Of a DNA stretch of 64,000 nt, positions 47,881 through 59,599 are shown piece by piece. Source of the DNA: Sialis fuliginosa (taxonomy: Eukaryota; Arthropoda; Insecta; Megaloptera; Sialidae). Every line of letters begins with the position of its first letter. Position 1 is the first letter of the stretch. The DNA is taken from assembly GCA_961205875.1 (NCBI GenBank), contig OY540812.1:13826001-13890000 (forward strand). Direction: 5' to 3'. The position numbers and the translations under genes are program-made. The notes beneath the pieces are model-generated. The model saw nothing but the letters and a program-made list of their open reading frames with translations. It ran no database searches and was not told the DNA's origin.

Positions 47881-50800
47881 ATAATTGTATCTACGAACTA
47901 AATAAAGCTATTCGTACTAAACTGAGAAATTCAAATAACGCTATTAATTTTGATATTTTAAACCCCTGGACCTAGAAAGTGAAATTTTTAGGAGTGTCTT
48001 CCTTTTTTGACGTAGGCATCCACTGCAAATGGAGTTTTCGAATTTTGACCTCTAAAAACAAGTGAGGAGGATGTTTTCATTTATTTTTTATTTTTATACG
48101 TTTGTCTGCATTACTACTTATATATTATGTACATTTTATATAAGTAAATTTGCTATAAAATATTCTTCATTTAACTAACCTAACCTAACTAAGTCCAACC
48201 ATAATAGTAGTTAAATGTTACTCCAGTACTAATTTTGTTAGATTTTATTTATTACACCTATAAAACCAAAGTACGAGAAGCATTAATATCGGAGGAGACC
48301 TAGTAACAATCGACAATAAGTGTTGTTATTATAATTTTTTTTTTTAAATATTTTAATATTATTTACTTTTTTAATTTGTGGTAAGGTGGGTTAATGTTTT
48401 TATTTATACCTATTTGTCAATGTCACTGAAGTGAGAAAATAAACAAATACAAAAATGCCTTGATAAACATCTAATGATTTAATAGGGCGTAGTAAGGTCA
48501 AATAAAAGAAATGAGAGAAATATTTGTGCCCATCTGGTATAGATACATACATTTAATTTCAATTCTGTTAGAATATAACATTTAAATTTCTGATCGTCCT
48601 TAGAAAAGTAATTATTATAAAATTATTGATTGAATTTTTATTAATGTAATTTATTAAAGTATTTCATAACATTTAAGTTTTAGATTTAATTATTTTAAAT
48701 GTAAAAAGTTACAAAACACTTTTTTATTTTAATGTATATCTATGCATATGTAGGTTTTTGCATGCATACTTATTTTTTTTAATATTCGTTGCTCTTAATT
48801 ATTTTATAATATGTTATTAAATTAGTTTCAATCAAGTTTTACAATTGGTTTGCCATTTACATTTAAGTGATAGTTGATATTTTATGGTATATATATATAT
48901 TTAATCATTAACTAAAATTATACTCGTTTACCTCATCAAATAAAATTTCTAATTATACATCAAAATTATTAAAAATAACGAGTTAACAGTATAATATTAA
49001 AAAATGAAAAACTATACAAAAAGAATAAATTCTTTTAAATTCATCTTATAGTATAGTATAATAAATCGCAGTTTGAAATATAAAAAGTTATGATACGATA
49101 AAATAAACTATAAAATAAACAATATATTTATATTTTTCTTTGTAATTTACTTTCCGGAATTCTATTTGGAAATTCCAATATTCTGAAAAAGTCCCTCTTA
49201 TAAATTCTATTTAGTTGACTAATACTCGTAGATACATAAATAAAAATGACGTATCTATTAATTATGTTTGATTTTGATGCATCGCTAAAATTATAATTAA
49301 AAATTTTTAAGTATTTTTTGTAAAATTTGGGTGGTTCTATATTCGAAATTAGTAATCTATTGCTAAACTTGCCTATATTGAGATGATCTGTATAATTAAA
49401 ACGCAAATTGAATATTTTGGTGTACTTTTTATGTAACTTCTCCCTGCTTAAAAATGTATAATCACTTTTGCTTCTGAAAAATTCCTAAAATGTAATCTGT
49501 ATCAGTCGATTTATGATATTATAATGTTAAGTATATTTTGTTAAATAAAAATAAAAATATTGTTATATATATGTTTAAAGTTAGTTTTATTTATTGCATA
49601 AATAGGTAATAATGATAAATAATACTCTTACCTTTGTTTACTTTTAATTAATACAATTGTTTCCGTTTTATAACTGAGACTTACAATAGTGACTAAATTC
49701 AATACTATGTTAATATATTACAATACACATATATTAAAGTCCATAATATGTAGGTAGTAGGTATGTATTAAATATTTAAAATAAATTGTATTATTCTTTT
49801 GGAAAGTGAAAGTGCAACCATTTGTTCATACATATATATGTAAAATAAACACAATAAATGTTATAATTGAATAATATTAACCCTTTCTATTATATTTGCC
49901 CACTCTATCAAAAGAAATGATTATACATGAGAGTCATCATTGACAATCATTAATAAAAGAATCTGAATAAGAAATGAACAGTGATATTATACAAAATATA
50001 GATGTCACATATCTCAATGTTTCACAAAACCAAGTGACCTATTGCAACGCGATGCCAGTTTCCTAACAAACTGAAATAATAACGGATTTTTTTCTGTAAT
50101 TTATGTTTGCATTTCTTTAGTGTTTATAATTTCTGTCAACCTACGACTTTTATAACATTCGCCTTATTTGAGATGTGTTATGTTAAATGATTTTGTGTGT
50201 AAAACACAAATGCAAACGTTTTTTGTCATTAATTTTTTGAAGTGTCAAGATCGCAGTTGATGTATATCAATCATGACTTTCATTATTCAATGATTTTTGT
50301 GTTAAATTTTGGCCTGAACTTTGTTCTCATTTTTTTAATGCTGAATCTTCTAAATATCGTTATAATATAGCCGAAGTATAATTATATAATATAAATATGT
50401 TTATTTATGTAGGGCGCATTATACTATTTTTTATTTCCAGTTTTATTACTTTATTTAGTAAATAAATAAAAAATATCGGTATGGAGAACCCTACATGACT
50501 TCCATATTCTTTAATATCTTTTTAAATAATTTTTAATATATGAAAACATGAATTAGTTACGTATTAATTAGTTTTTAAAATTCAAACTTTGAGGGTGGTT
50601 TTTACCCTTTCAATAGCTGTTTAGGAATGTACAAATAATAAATGTCCCTTAGGTTCAATTGAACTACAAATGTACCAAGTCTTATCAAAATTAGTGAGAT
50701 AATACTCGTAACATTCACTTTTTAGACGATAAAATTTCGAATATTTTCAAAACCCCTTAATCCGATTAGCACCAAAATAAATAAGTTTGGAGTTCTCACT

Positions 50801-51344
50801 GAGACAAACATTTTCTCCAAAAATAATTCAGATAAGTGCATTTTTACAGTAGTTATCGTGAACGAAAGAAAATTCTACATCCAGACACACAGACACACGC
50901 ACAGCCTCCATGCGGTAATTAACTTTTCTTTAAGTTTTAAAGGTAGTACAATCAGAATTTGCTCTTACCTCGGACACGATTTTTTGACGGTATAACAATA
51001 CTTACATTTTTTTCAAAATATGGAAGTAATATTGAAAAGTTAATCTTTTAATTTACTTTAAACTGAAAAAAACTATTCTAGCCTAATTATCTAATATATC
51101 TATCATAATTAATCTCACAATATGTAAATATAGATTGCCATAATTACTTTACAATATAATATAAAATCATTTTGTGATTATTTATTAATTAAGGTATAAA
51201 ATACGGATAAAAAACTTTCTTTATCCCCACTTTTCGATTTCGAGACTATCAAGTTAAAATTTACTCACCTTTTCAGGGACGATCAGATTTCTGAGATGTT
51301 GAATTAATTTTAGAGGATAATGAATGAGAGTGGTGTCAATTCGG

Positions 51345-51352
51345 TATAAATA
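51345..51352 (+). promoter_or_regulatory. TATA box of the second cuticle gene
   Basis: TATAAATA lies 33 bases before a TCACAG and 43 bases before a TCAGT initiator-like motif, and 75 bases before the ATG. Confidence 0.65.
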
Positions 51353-51419
51353 TGCGAGGACGCAATTTTAACGTTGTCACAGGTTTCAGTAATTGAAGAA
51401 GATACAGCCAAACAAGAGA

Positions 51420-52603
51420 ATGAAGTGCGCGGTGAGTCAAGATTTATTATTCTCTTTATTTTTCTTGTTATATTTAACATCGTTTCATAAAACGTAAATT
51501 TTTAGGATTGAGTTAATTCTGATTTATTTATATAGAAATGGTTTTTAGTAGAAATTTATTATTGGTGGGAAACTGGGTCATAAGGAGTGTATTTTATAGA
51601 TTTTATTTTTAATAATAATTTTGAAATTATTTTCCAAATTTCTGTGTCAGTGAATATGTTAATATAATTTATAAAATATTTATATAATAGTTCGGTAACT
51701 AAAGAATTGATTTATTTGAAAATTTTTAAGTAGAATTTACTTTTACTATTTGAATATAACAATATAACATTAGATTTAAATATATTATACAATTAGTGTT
51801 TAAAATAGTATTATTAGGTTATATTTATTAAGAAGAAAATAATTAGTAGATATACTTGAATAACAGCTTATACATTATAAATTACTACCAGAAATCACGT
51901 AGTATGAATTAAAAAAAACTACCTGAACCATATTAAAAAAATGTTAGTCAGCATCTCCGTCAGAAAAATTGTAAAATCAATTTTTTTATTGTTATAAAAA
52001 AAATATATTTTTAAGTGTTTTGGGTAAGATTTTACTACCCCGATTAAACTGAAACACGGTTAATGCAACCCCGGATAATCGGAAAATACAATAAGTTTGG
52101 TAAAAATAAGTAATAGATTTGATAATAATAAGTAAAACGAAAAGTATAAAATATTTTAGTCTAAAAATAGTTATTCAGTTCTCATGCAATTATTTAAATA
52201 TTGAAAAGTAACCTTATTTTTTCAGATAATCGTATTAGCGCTGCTCGCAGTGGTAGCAGCAGACAAACTGACCGGCAAAGAACCAATCCCAATTCTGCGC
52301 CAAGTAGCCGACGTCAACCCAGACGGTTCGTACAAATACGAATACGAGACCGGTAACGGCATTTTGGCTGAAGAACAAGGATTCCTCAAGAATGCCGGTA
52401 AACCAGACGAAGAGAGCCAAGTCGCTCAAGGCCAATACCAATACACAGCTCCTGATGGCCAAGTTATCAGATTAGTTTACGTTGCCGACGAGAACGGTTT
52501 CCAACCACAGGGTGATCATCTTCCAGTTGCTCCACCAATTCCAGAAGCAATCCAGAAGGCTTTGGATTACATTGCAGCGCATCCGCCACCACCAGAAAAT
52601 TAA
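51420..52603 (+). CDS. RR-1 cuticular protein 2 (endocuticle type), 129 aa
   Basis: Exons 51420-51431 (four codons, MKCA) and 52226-52603 (TAA) give a 129-residue secreted protein. The signal peptide is residues 1 to about 17 ([17 protein letters not shown]). The linker [13 protein letters not shown] leads to a complete RR-1 domain: [64 protein letters not shown], then [18 protein letters not shown] and a PPPEN end. It is the most compact of the three paralogues: no intron interrupts the domain and the single intron is 0.8 kb. AATAAA is at 52704. It is expected to bind chitin in the extracellular cuticle. The minus-strand open frame is a shadow. Confidence 0.95.
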
Positions 52604-53237
52604 AATTAGTTTCAGGTGTTCCTAGTCTACTTGTATAGTTTATTGCTGATATTATATGTTCTCTTGTAAACAGTTATGTAATATAAACATATATGTATGT
52701 ACAAATAAATAATTATAATTAAAATATTTATAAATATACATAAATCTTTTATTGGTTCATTTTTTTTTAAGAGAGTGGGGAATAAATCATTAAAATTATT
52801 TAATTTATTTTTGTACTATAAATAGAAAATGAATGTTACTATATACATATGAATAATACGTACGGGTATATGTGTAGTATGAGTAAATGCAAATATCGAA
52901 AGTAAATAAAAAGAAAACGAGTTTTTATTAAACATTTTTTTCAAAAATATCTATTTACAAAAGTTTTTTTTTAGTTCATAAAAATTAATGATAACAAGAC
53001 ATTTCATGGTTATGATATTAGATATTTATAGAAAATATTGTAAATTTATTCTATTCTCAAAAAAAATTATCAATAAATAACAAACTATAAAAGGAAATAT
53101 TTAACATTATGTTGAAATATTTAAAAGAAAAACTAATTAATAATTCTGTTCATCCTTTCATAAAAACATAAAATTGTTTTTACTTTTGGAATAATATTAA
53201 ACATTAGATTTAAATAAAATATGTTTTTATAAGTATA

Positions 53238-53600
53238 CTAGCTGCCCGCATACGACTTTGTCCGTATTTTATCCGTTTTTATGAATAATATTATAATTTA
53301 TAAACTTTAATATTATTTTGCTCTGTTAGTCTGGAACAATTTTTACCCCAATTACTCCCGATACACGTATATTTTTAAATTCACTTTTAATATCAACAGT
53401 TATGTAGATAAGCGTATTGAAAATAAAAAAAAGTTCAATATGCAATAAACCTCCTTCCCCACCCTTAGGGGTTGAATTTCATTTCGGCATACATCATGAA
53501 AGGTAAACACCACTAAAGTTTCACATTTCTATGTCCAGGGGTTTGGAATGGGTATTGCACACAACATTTTTTCTACAACCCTATTATAATATTAACAATA
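53238..53600. repeat. Dispersed repeat beginning TATACTAGCTGCCCG
   Basis: TATACTAGCTGCCCGCATAC followed by ACTTTGTCCGTATT, and later an AAGTTTCACATTTCTATGTC segment before CAGGGGTTTGG, follows the pattern of common insect repeats that start TAGCTG(A)CCCGGCGAACTTCGT. Class and exact limits are uncertain. Confidence 0.45.
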
Positions 53601-54617
53601 ATATTAATATTAATTAATATTATTATTATTAATAATAATTAATTTTTTTAAATTTGCTATATTAATTTTTAAATTCAACTCTTGCTTGGGAACAAATAAT
53701 GAATTTAAACGGTTGTAGAAAACTATTATATAAAGACACGTAATTACCTATTTGTTTTATATATGAATTTTTGGTAGTGTATAATTTACATTTTTTAAAG
53801 CTATACAAGATATAATATCGGTTTAAAAAATCATAGTAAAATTACTTTATTTTTTAAACTTCAATTGAGTGTCCCGAAAGAGGTTGGATGATTTTTATAG
53901 TTGAAATATCGCATCTGCAATTAAAGCAACGTTAATAATTTTTTTTATGTGTGAATAAAAATATTCTGAGCTTTATTGAAATGGTAATAGTCAATTATTT
54001 GTAAAATCATAAAAGTATTCTTAAAAATTAAATTCTTAAATCGTTGCTCTACCTACTAAGCTTTAGTTATTATGTTTAGATCAGAAAGAAAAAGCAAAGA
54101 TCAAGTAACATGATTGCCTATAAAACTCAAGTTTGGAGTTGAATTTGCCATAATGTAGGTCCAAAAATATCTATGAAATAATAATAATCAATTAAAAGGA
54201 AAGTTTAAAATGTACAAATTTTTGTTTTCTTTATATAATATACCTAACATTATTTTTGATTGAATGGCAAATAAATTTAAAATTTTTTGGTTCATAAATA
54301 AAATTACTTTTATCTTGGAGATAATTATGAAATGTAATATTAATAAATCTTGTATTTCCTCTTTTCTATACATAACAGAATAATCATAATTTACTTACAA
54401 CGAAAATTTTTAATTTATTAGAAAGTTTTTTAAATAAATTAAAATTCGATAAATAATAACAATTATACAACTAGAAAAATGTATAAAAAGCAAAAAGTTG
54501 CATAAGTAAATAAAATAACAGTGATTGTCTTAATATCTTTTAGTGATCGCTTCAATCATACATACTCCCCACAATTCCGATATCGAATAGGTTTGGCGAC
54601 AACTACTTACTGTCAAT

Positions 54618-54940
54618 CAAGTGGCGTCGTTAGAAGGGGTGACACCTTGGGTGGAAATCGAGAGTGCCCCCCTCCCTCCCGGCCAAAAAAGTCAATAGGT
54701 TTTATTTTTACACATTAGGCGAGTGTCACCCTTGTGATTTTTTAACGACAGAAAAAATATATTTTTTAAATAAATTGGATGGTTATCACACCCCTCATAG
54801 ACATTTTTTTTACACATTTTACTCCCTGGAAGCTTAAAATAACCAAAAAAGGTAAAGGCTCTATTATTTAACATTTTAACATGTTACCCTGTTGAGGGTG
54901 TCACCCGGGGTGGACCCCACCCCCCTTAGCGACGCCTTTG
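54618..54940. mobile_element. hAT-like MITE, about 323 bp
   Basis: The ends CAAGTGGCGTCGTTAGAAGG and, in reverse complement, CAAAGGCGTCGCTAAGGGGG are inverted, followed inward by GGTGACACC / GGTGTCACC. The terminus style fits hAT, but an 8-bp duplication was not found, so the age or the class is uncertain. Confidence 0.6.
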
Positions 54941-55074
54941 CATCATCTGGCAGAATGAGTATAATGAGCTACTAATGTAAGAAATAAAACGGTTTACACA
55001 TACCTACACACACACATTATAGACTACAAAAAAAACTGCAATATAAAATTGTAATACTTATATGTATTTTATGT

Positions 55075-55153
55075 ATCAAATACAAATCACCTACCATAAA
55101 AATTGTAAGTCTAAACTCTTACAATTTTTATGGTTAGGGGATTTGTATTTGAT
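55075..55153. repeat. 79-bp palindrome
   Basis: ATCAAATACAAATC and CCATAAAAATTGTAAG on the left pair with CTTACAATTTTTATGG and GATTTGTATTTGAT on the right around a short loop, with a few mismatches. It is probably a very short MITE. Confidence 0.7.
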
Positions 55154-55438
55154 AAGTCATAACCATAGTTTTTGTCTGTTTGTTATGTATTTTATGTACT
55201 CATATCCCAAAGTGAATCTATCCTATAAATCCCATGTTTCAGGATCCCCAATACATCTGAACCTGCTATGATTGACCCTTCAGCAAGCTCCCATTCCGTC
55301 TTGTATCCCTGTGAAACAACCTTACAAAAAATAGAATCTACTGCACAAATATGATCAAAAAAACCACTGACTGAGTTGTTGGAAAATGTGAAATCCAGCC
55401 GACAAGAATTGCATCTTAATCATTGTCATCTTTTAGTG

Positions 55439-55657
55439 CAGGGGTGGGGCAACCTTTTGTACAACATGAGCCAGAATAATATTTACATTTTATCCGCAGG
55501 CCGTAGTAGTTAATGGACACATTTTTGTTACTTGTTTTTTTTTCTGAAAATATAAAAAAATAAAAATATAACAAAGTTAATTACTACATTTATTTTTGAA
55601 AATATTTATTCATTATTGCTTCTAAAGATTTCGCGGGCCGGAGGTTGTTCAACGTTG
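55439..55657. mobile_element. hAT-type MITE, 219 bp, near-identical 8-bp TSD
   Basis: It starts CAGGGGTGGGGCAACC and ends GGTTGTTCAACGTTG, with GCGGGCCGG inside the right end. The flanks are TTTTAGTG (55431-55438) and TTTAAGTG (55658-55665), a duplication with one mismatch. It is related in style to the element at 13946-14474. Confidence 0.75.
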
Positions 55658-55727
55658 TTTAAGTGTATGAAATTAAAAAATTCTACGCAAGTAATTGATT
55701 TAATTTAAAAAAAAAATAAGTAATAAC

Positions 55728-56016
55728 TAGAGATTGGAAAAATAGTTTTTCAACTATTGCGAAAAACTGCATTTATTGTAATTTTTATTACATATCTCCA
55801 CCGTTTTCAGAAAACAGGTTTGATTGAACACAATTTGAAATCAACTATTTGCAACTACCTTTCCAAGTATTTTAAAACTATTTGCGACACTTTTTACTGT
55901 TTCGTTTGCACTAATTATTATTAAATCGTAAAAAAACTATTTACCAACTATTTTCCTAAAAAAAATTCAACTAGTAACTATTTCATTGAAAATAAAAACT
56001 ATTTTTCCAATCTCTA
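55728..56016. mobile_element. hAT-type MITE, 289 bp, TSD GTAATAAC
   Basis: TAGAGATTGGAAAAATAGTT and its inverted counterpart AACTATTTTTCCAATCTCTA form the ends. Exact 8-bp duplications GTAATAAC lie at 55720-55727 and 56017-56024. The interior has many AACTATTT(G/A)C motifs on both strands, possible repeated binding sites. No transposase is present. Confidence 0.88.
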
Positions 56017-58293
56017 GTAATAACATAATTCAAATGAATTGTCACGCGAAAATAAATTATGCGAGTCAATTTCATTTATAATCAATTATGTTAGTTAAAC
56101 ATAAATAAATTTCCCGCGTTGATTGATATATTTATTATATATTTATTGACTATAATCAATTAATTAAACTGACAGTGTGTATTTTTTGTTGCCACAAAAT
56201 GATTAATTAAGCTTCTGTTTTCGTATCACTACATTTCCAAAAGATAAAATTTGACTAATTATAATTACATTTAAAATATTGATATAAAGTAATCGAAAAT
56301 GTTAATCATATAAAAATTAAAATAAATAATGATGAGATAAATTTAAATTTATAATATAATATTTAAACTTTAAATTATATTAGTTCAAAGAATTAAAACG
56401 TAATAAGAAATAGCATTGAGACATGCTTTTGACATAAATTAATATTAAAAAAAAATATTCCAAAGAAGTAAAATAATGTAAATGTCACGTCTTATGCAAG
56501 TAAAAAAGAAATTTAAATAATTTACTACTGTGTTATTTTCATCAATCTTAAATTTTGGAAATAAGATGAACTGCATTATCCTACCACTTTCTATATGTTA
56601 CAATATTGATTGTTGAATCGATAATCCAGTGGTTCTTAATATTTGATAACATTCAATACATAAAACTTAAACAATATATGCAGGCGGACGTTACTAATTG
56701 ATATAATTATGCATATGTGTGCTTACAATACTAGGTTAATTGAATCGTCGTTAAGAAGAGGTGAACTTATTATTTGTATGTCATCTAAGAATTTTGTTTT
56801 GTACCTACGGTAATATGAGGTGTATAAATAATGACTGCATATATTTCACATATCAATGTGGAATTTAAAATATCTTGGGACTTCAACTTAAAGTCCATTA
56901 AAATCAATATAGCGCAAAAAATAAAAAAAATTTTTTTGTTTAACATATACCTACTTTGTATATTTATGACACATTTTATTTATATAAACGTCTACGTTAA
57001 TATTGAATGATACTATAGCAAATCAAATAAACTGCTGTATCTACCACCAGAATTTTTTATACATTTTTATACAAAATGGTTATAACATAAATTTTAGATA
57101 AATAATATTGTATTTTTTCCATTACAACCCGTTTTAAAAATTTATATAAAAAAATTAAATCGAAAAGAAAAAACATAACCGGTTATTCCTCATATGTTTA
57201 ATTGGTTATTCCTTTTGGTAAAATCGTAAAAAAAATATTTCTGGTAATTAATTTTTAATTTGTATTTTCAATATATTCTGTAAACACTATATTTTCTCAT
57301 GTCTTTATTATTTCGATCAAATTTCTGTGGTTTTGATGGGTATTGTTTTAAAAAACGCTGTGTGCCAGTTCATTAATTATTAGTCTGATTGATATTTTAT
57401 AAGTTCCGACTTCAGGACAAGCGTATTTCCGCGCATTATTTTAGAGATCAGAGGTCACACGATGAAAATTCGTGATTAAATTATGCGTATTCTAATTTAT
57501 GTTAATAATTTAAGCATAATTTAGATATTTAGGCAACCTTAAAATTTTATTACCCAAGATATGACTATTCATTAATATTTTTATTTTAACATTTAAATTA
57601 AAACCAAAATAGATTTAGTCTTTTTTTAAATGTTACCGAACAAAATAGTTTGATATCTGTCTTAAAAATCTCCATACGAAAAATATGATAAAAATAATAA
57701 CTTAATTAATTTTTTATACACGTATGAAATGTATTGAAAAATTCTAAATCGGTAATAACGTACGGTCATTATCTCAATGACGTATGTGTGTCTGTCGGTT
57801 TGTGAACGCTGTGTAATTAAAACGGTGAAACATCAAACATTAAATTTTAATCTTAACGTTTTTGTATATACATACACAGTAGATAAACATTTTTTTAGTA
57901 TCACTGAACTGAAAACGAATGTTTATTATTTTCAATTTTTTAATTTTCTTATTATATTGGCGACTAACAGAAAAAAATATGTTTTAAATAAAAGTTGTAG
58001 TGAATATTATTTTTTTCAGAAGTTTTTTGTAAAATACCTATAATTAATTTTTAAATTATTTTTAAAACGGTTCGTAGGTAAAATTTTTCCTCTATAAAGA
58101 AATGTATAAAACAGTCTTGTTGTGGCCATTAAAGCTTATGTTCTATATATTTTTTTATTTTTATGTAGGTATATAAGAAATTTAATTTTTTGATCAATCT
58201 TTGTACAGGATAAACAATATTTTAATTAATTAAATATAGGTATTATAGTAAGATTTATTTATATTACATTTCATATTTGATAATCAACACAAT

Positions 58294-59061
58294 ACATCCC
58301 ATGTAGGAAATTACAAAGGGGCCACGGTTGGCCCAGGCTTGCGCCAATGCTAGATCATGATACAAATGATAACTTCGTTCAAGACTTGGCAAAGGCTTGT
58401 CGTACCAAGGCTGGTCCAGAGTTAGCCCAATCTTGGATAAAGAATAGGTAACTTGAAGCTCGGTATCTGAAGGTTGGCCTAATATTGGGTAAGTAATAGG
58501 TGACCGTTGCTCAGTATCTGATGGTTGGTCTAGACTGGGACCAATAGCGAAAATGCAACACTGGCAAGCCAATATAAGGGTCAAGCTTGGGTCGTTCAAG
58601 ACTTGGCCAAGGCTTGTCGTACCAAGGCTGGTCCAGAGTTAGCCCAATCTTGGATAAAGAATAGGTAACTTGAAGCTCGGTATCTGAAGGTTGGCCTAAT
58701 ATTGGGTAAGTAATAGGTGACCGTTGCTCAGTATCTGACGGTTGGTCTAGACTGGGACCAATAGCGAAAATGCAACACTGGCAAGCCAATATAAGGGTCA
58801 AGCTTGGGTCGTTCAAGACTTGGCCAAGGCTTGTCGTACCAAGGCTGGTCCAGAGTTAGCCCAATCTTGGATAAAGAATAGGTAACTTGAAGCTCGGTAT
58901 CTGAAGGTTGGCCTAATATTGGGTAAGTAATAGGTGACCGTTGCTCAGTATCTGACGGTTGGTCTAGACTGGGACCAATAGCGAAAATGCAACACTGGCA
59001 AGCCAATATAAGGGTCAAGCTTGGGTCCACCGACAAGGCTGGAATTTCCTACATGGGATGT
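58294..59061. mobile_element. Inverted-repeat element filled with a 217-bp minisatellite
   Basis: Perfect 19-bp ends ACATCCCATGTAGGAAATT and its reverse complement enclose about three copies of a 217-bp unit. TGACCGTTGCTCAG recurs at 58501, 58718 and 58935. The flanks CACAAT and CACCAT are similar but do not prove a target duplication. The interior is rich in TTGGCC / GGCCAA and TTGGGCTAA words. Three overlapping open frames of about 100 codons are this repeat read in shifted frames (217 is not a multiple of three) and are not genes. Confidence 0.8.
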
Positions 59062-59492
59062 CACCATAATATAATTAACCTTAATCCGTTCTTAATTTAC
59101 ATTTTCTGCAAGAAAACAATCAATAGATTTTCTTAAAGTGAAAACTAATATAAACATTATTTTATTTATATTTTTCAATACCTAAGCTTATAATATGTAA
59201 TCACATACGTAAATAAATTTTTATAATAAATATTTGATATCGGTAAAGTTACAAAACTAATTGTAATAGTTATCTGACGAAAATAGTAGTTTGGCGAAGG
59301 TCATGAGCTCTATATAATTTTTTCTGCATTAGTCAATAGATATTAGTGCGTTTTTTCATTTTATGATCGCCTCTCTCTAATTTCAATATTAAGATACTGA
59401 AAATGATATAATTTATATGAAGATGAGATTGCAAACAGACCCCAGATTATTCGGTGACATAGAAAGGGACCTAGAGATGGGTGTGTAGACTG

Positions 59493-59500
59493 TATAAATA
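59493..59500 (+). promoter_or_regulatory. TATA box of the third cuticle gene
   Basis: TATAAATA lies 32 bases before the A of a TCAGA initiator-like motif and 107 bases before the ATG. Confidence 0.65.
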
Positions 59501-59599
59501 TACAGTAGACAAAATTTCTAAATCAGATTGACTCTAGTGTTCTTAGAAACATCTGTAGTGACCTAGTGTTAAACATTTAGGATAAATACATATTTCATT

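Larger units (their letters stand above)
43188..51344. other. Intergenic region between cuticle genes 1 and 2
   Basis: No gene was recognised. It holds a 3' untranslated region and AATAAA at 43571-43576, inverted-repeat elements at 44852-45039 and 45912-46247, a diverged repeat at about 46880-47880 and a similar CAGACACACAGACACAC-containing block at 50690-50930. The open frames here are AT-rich and have no domain. Confidence 0.5.
52604..59492. other. Intergenic region between cuticle genes 2 and 3
   Basis: No gene was recognised. It holds AATAAA at 52704-52709, a repeat tail at about 53240-53600, four inverted-repeat structures (54618-54940, 55075-55153, 55439-55657, 55728-56016) and the minisatellite element at 58294-59061. 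A coding-like remnant at 55224-55437 is treated as a finding. Confidence 0.5.

Noticed and set aside
52235..52462. Minus-strand open frame across cuticle gene 2, with similar ones at 42897 and 63116.
   Set aside because: These are antisense shadows of the conserved RR-1 domain. They recur because the sense strand is conserved among the paralogues.
58264..59036. Three overlapping open frames of about 100 codons that look like a repetitive protein.
   Set aside because: They come from a 217-bp minisatellite. The unit is not a multiple of three, so the shared text arises from frame coincidence and not from a protein repeat.
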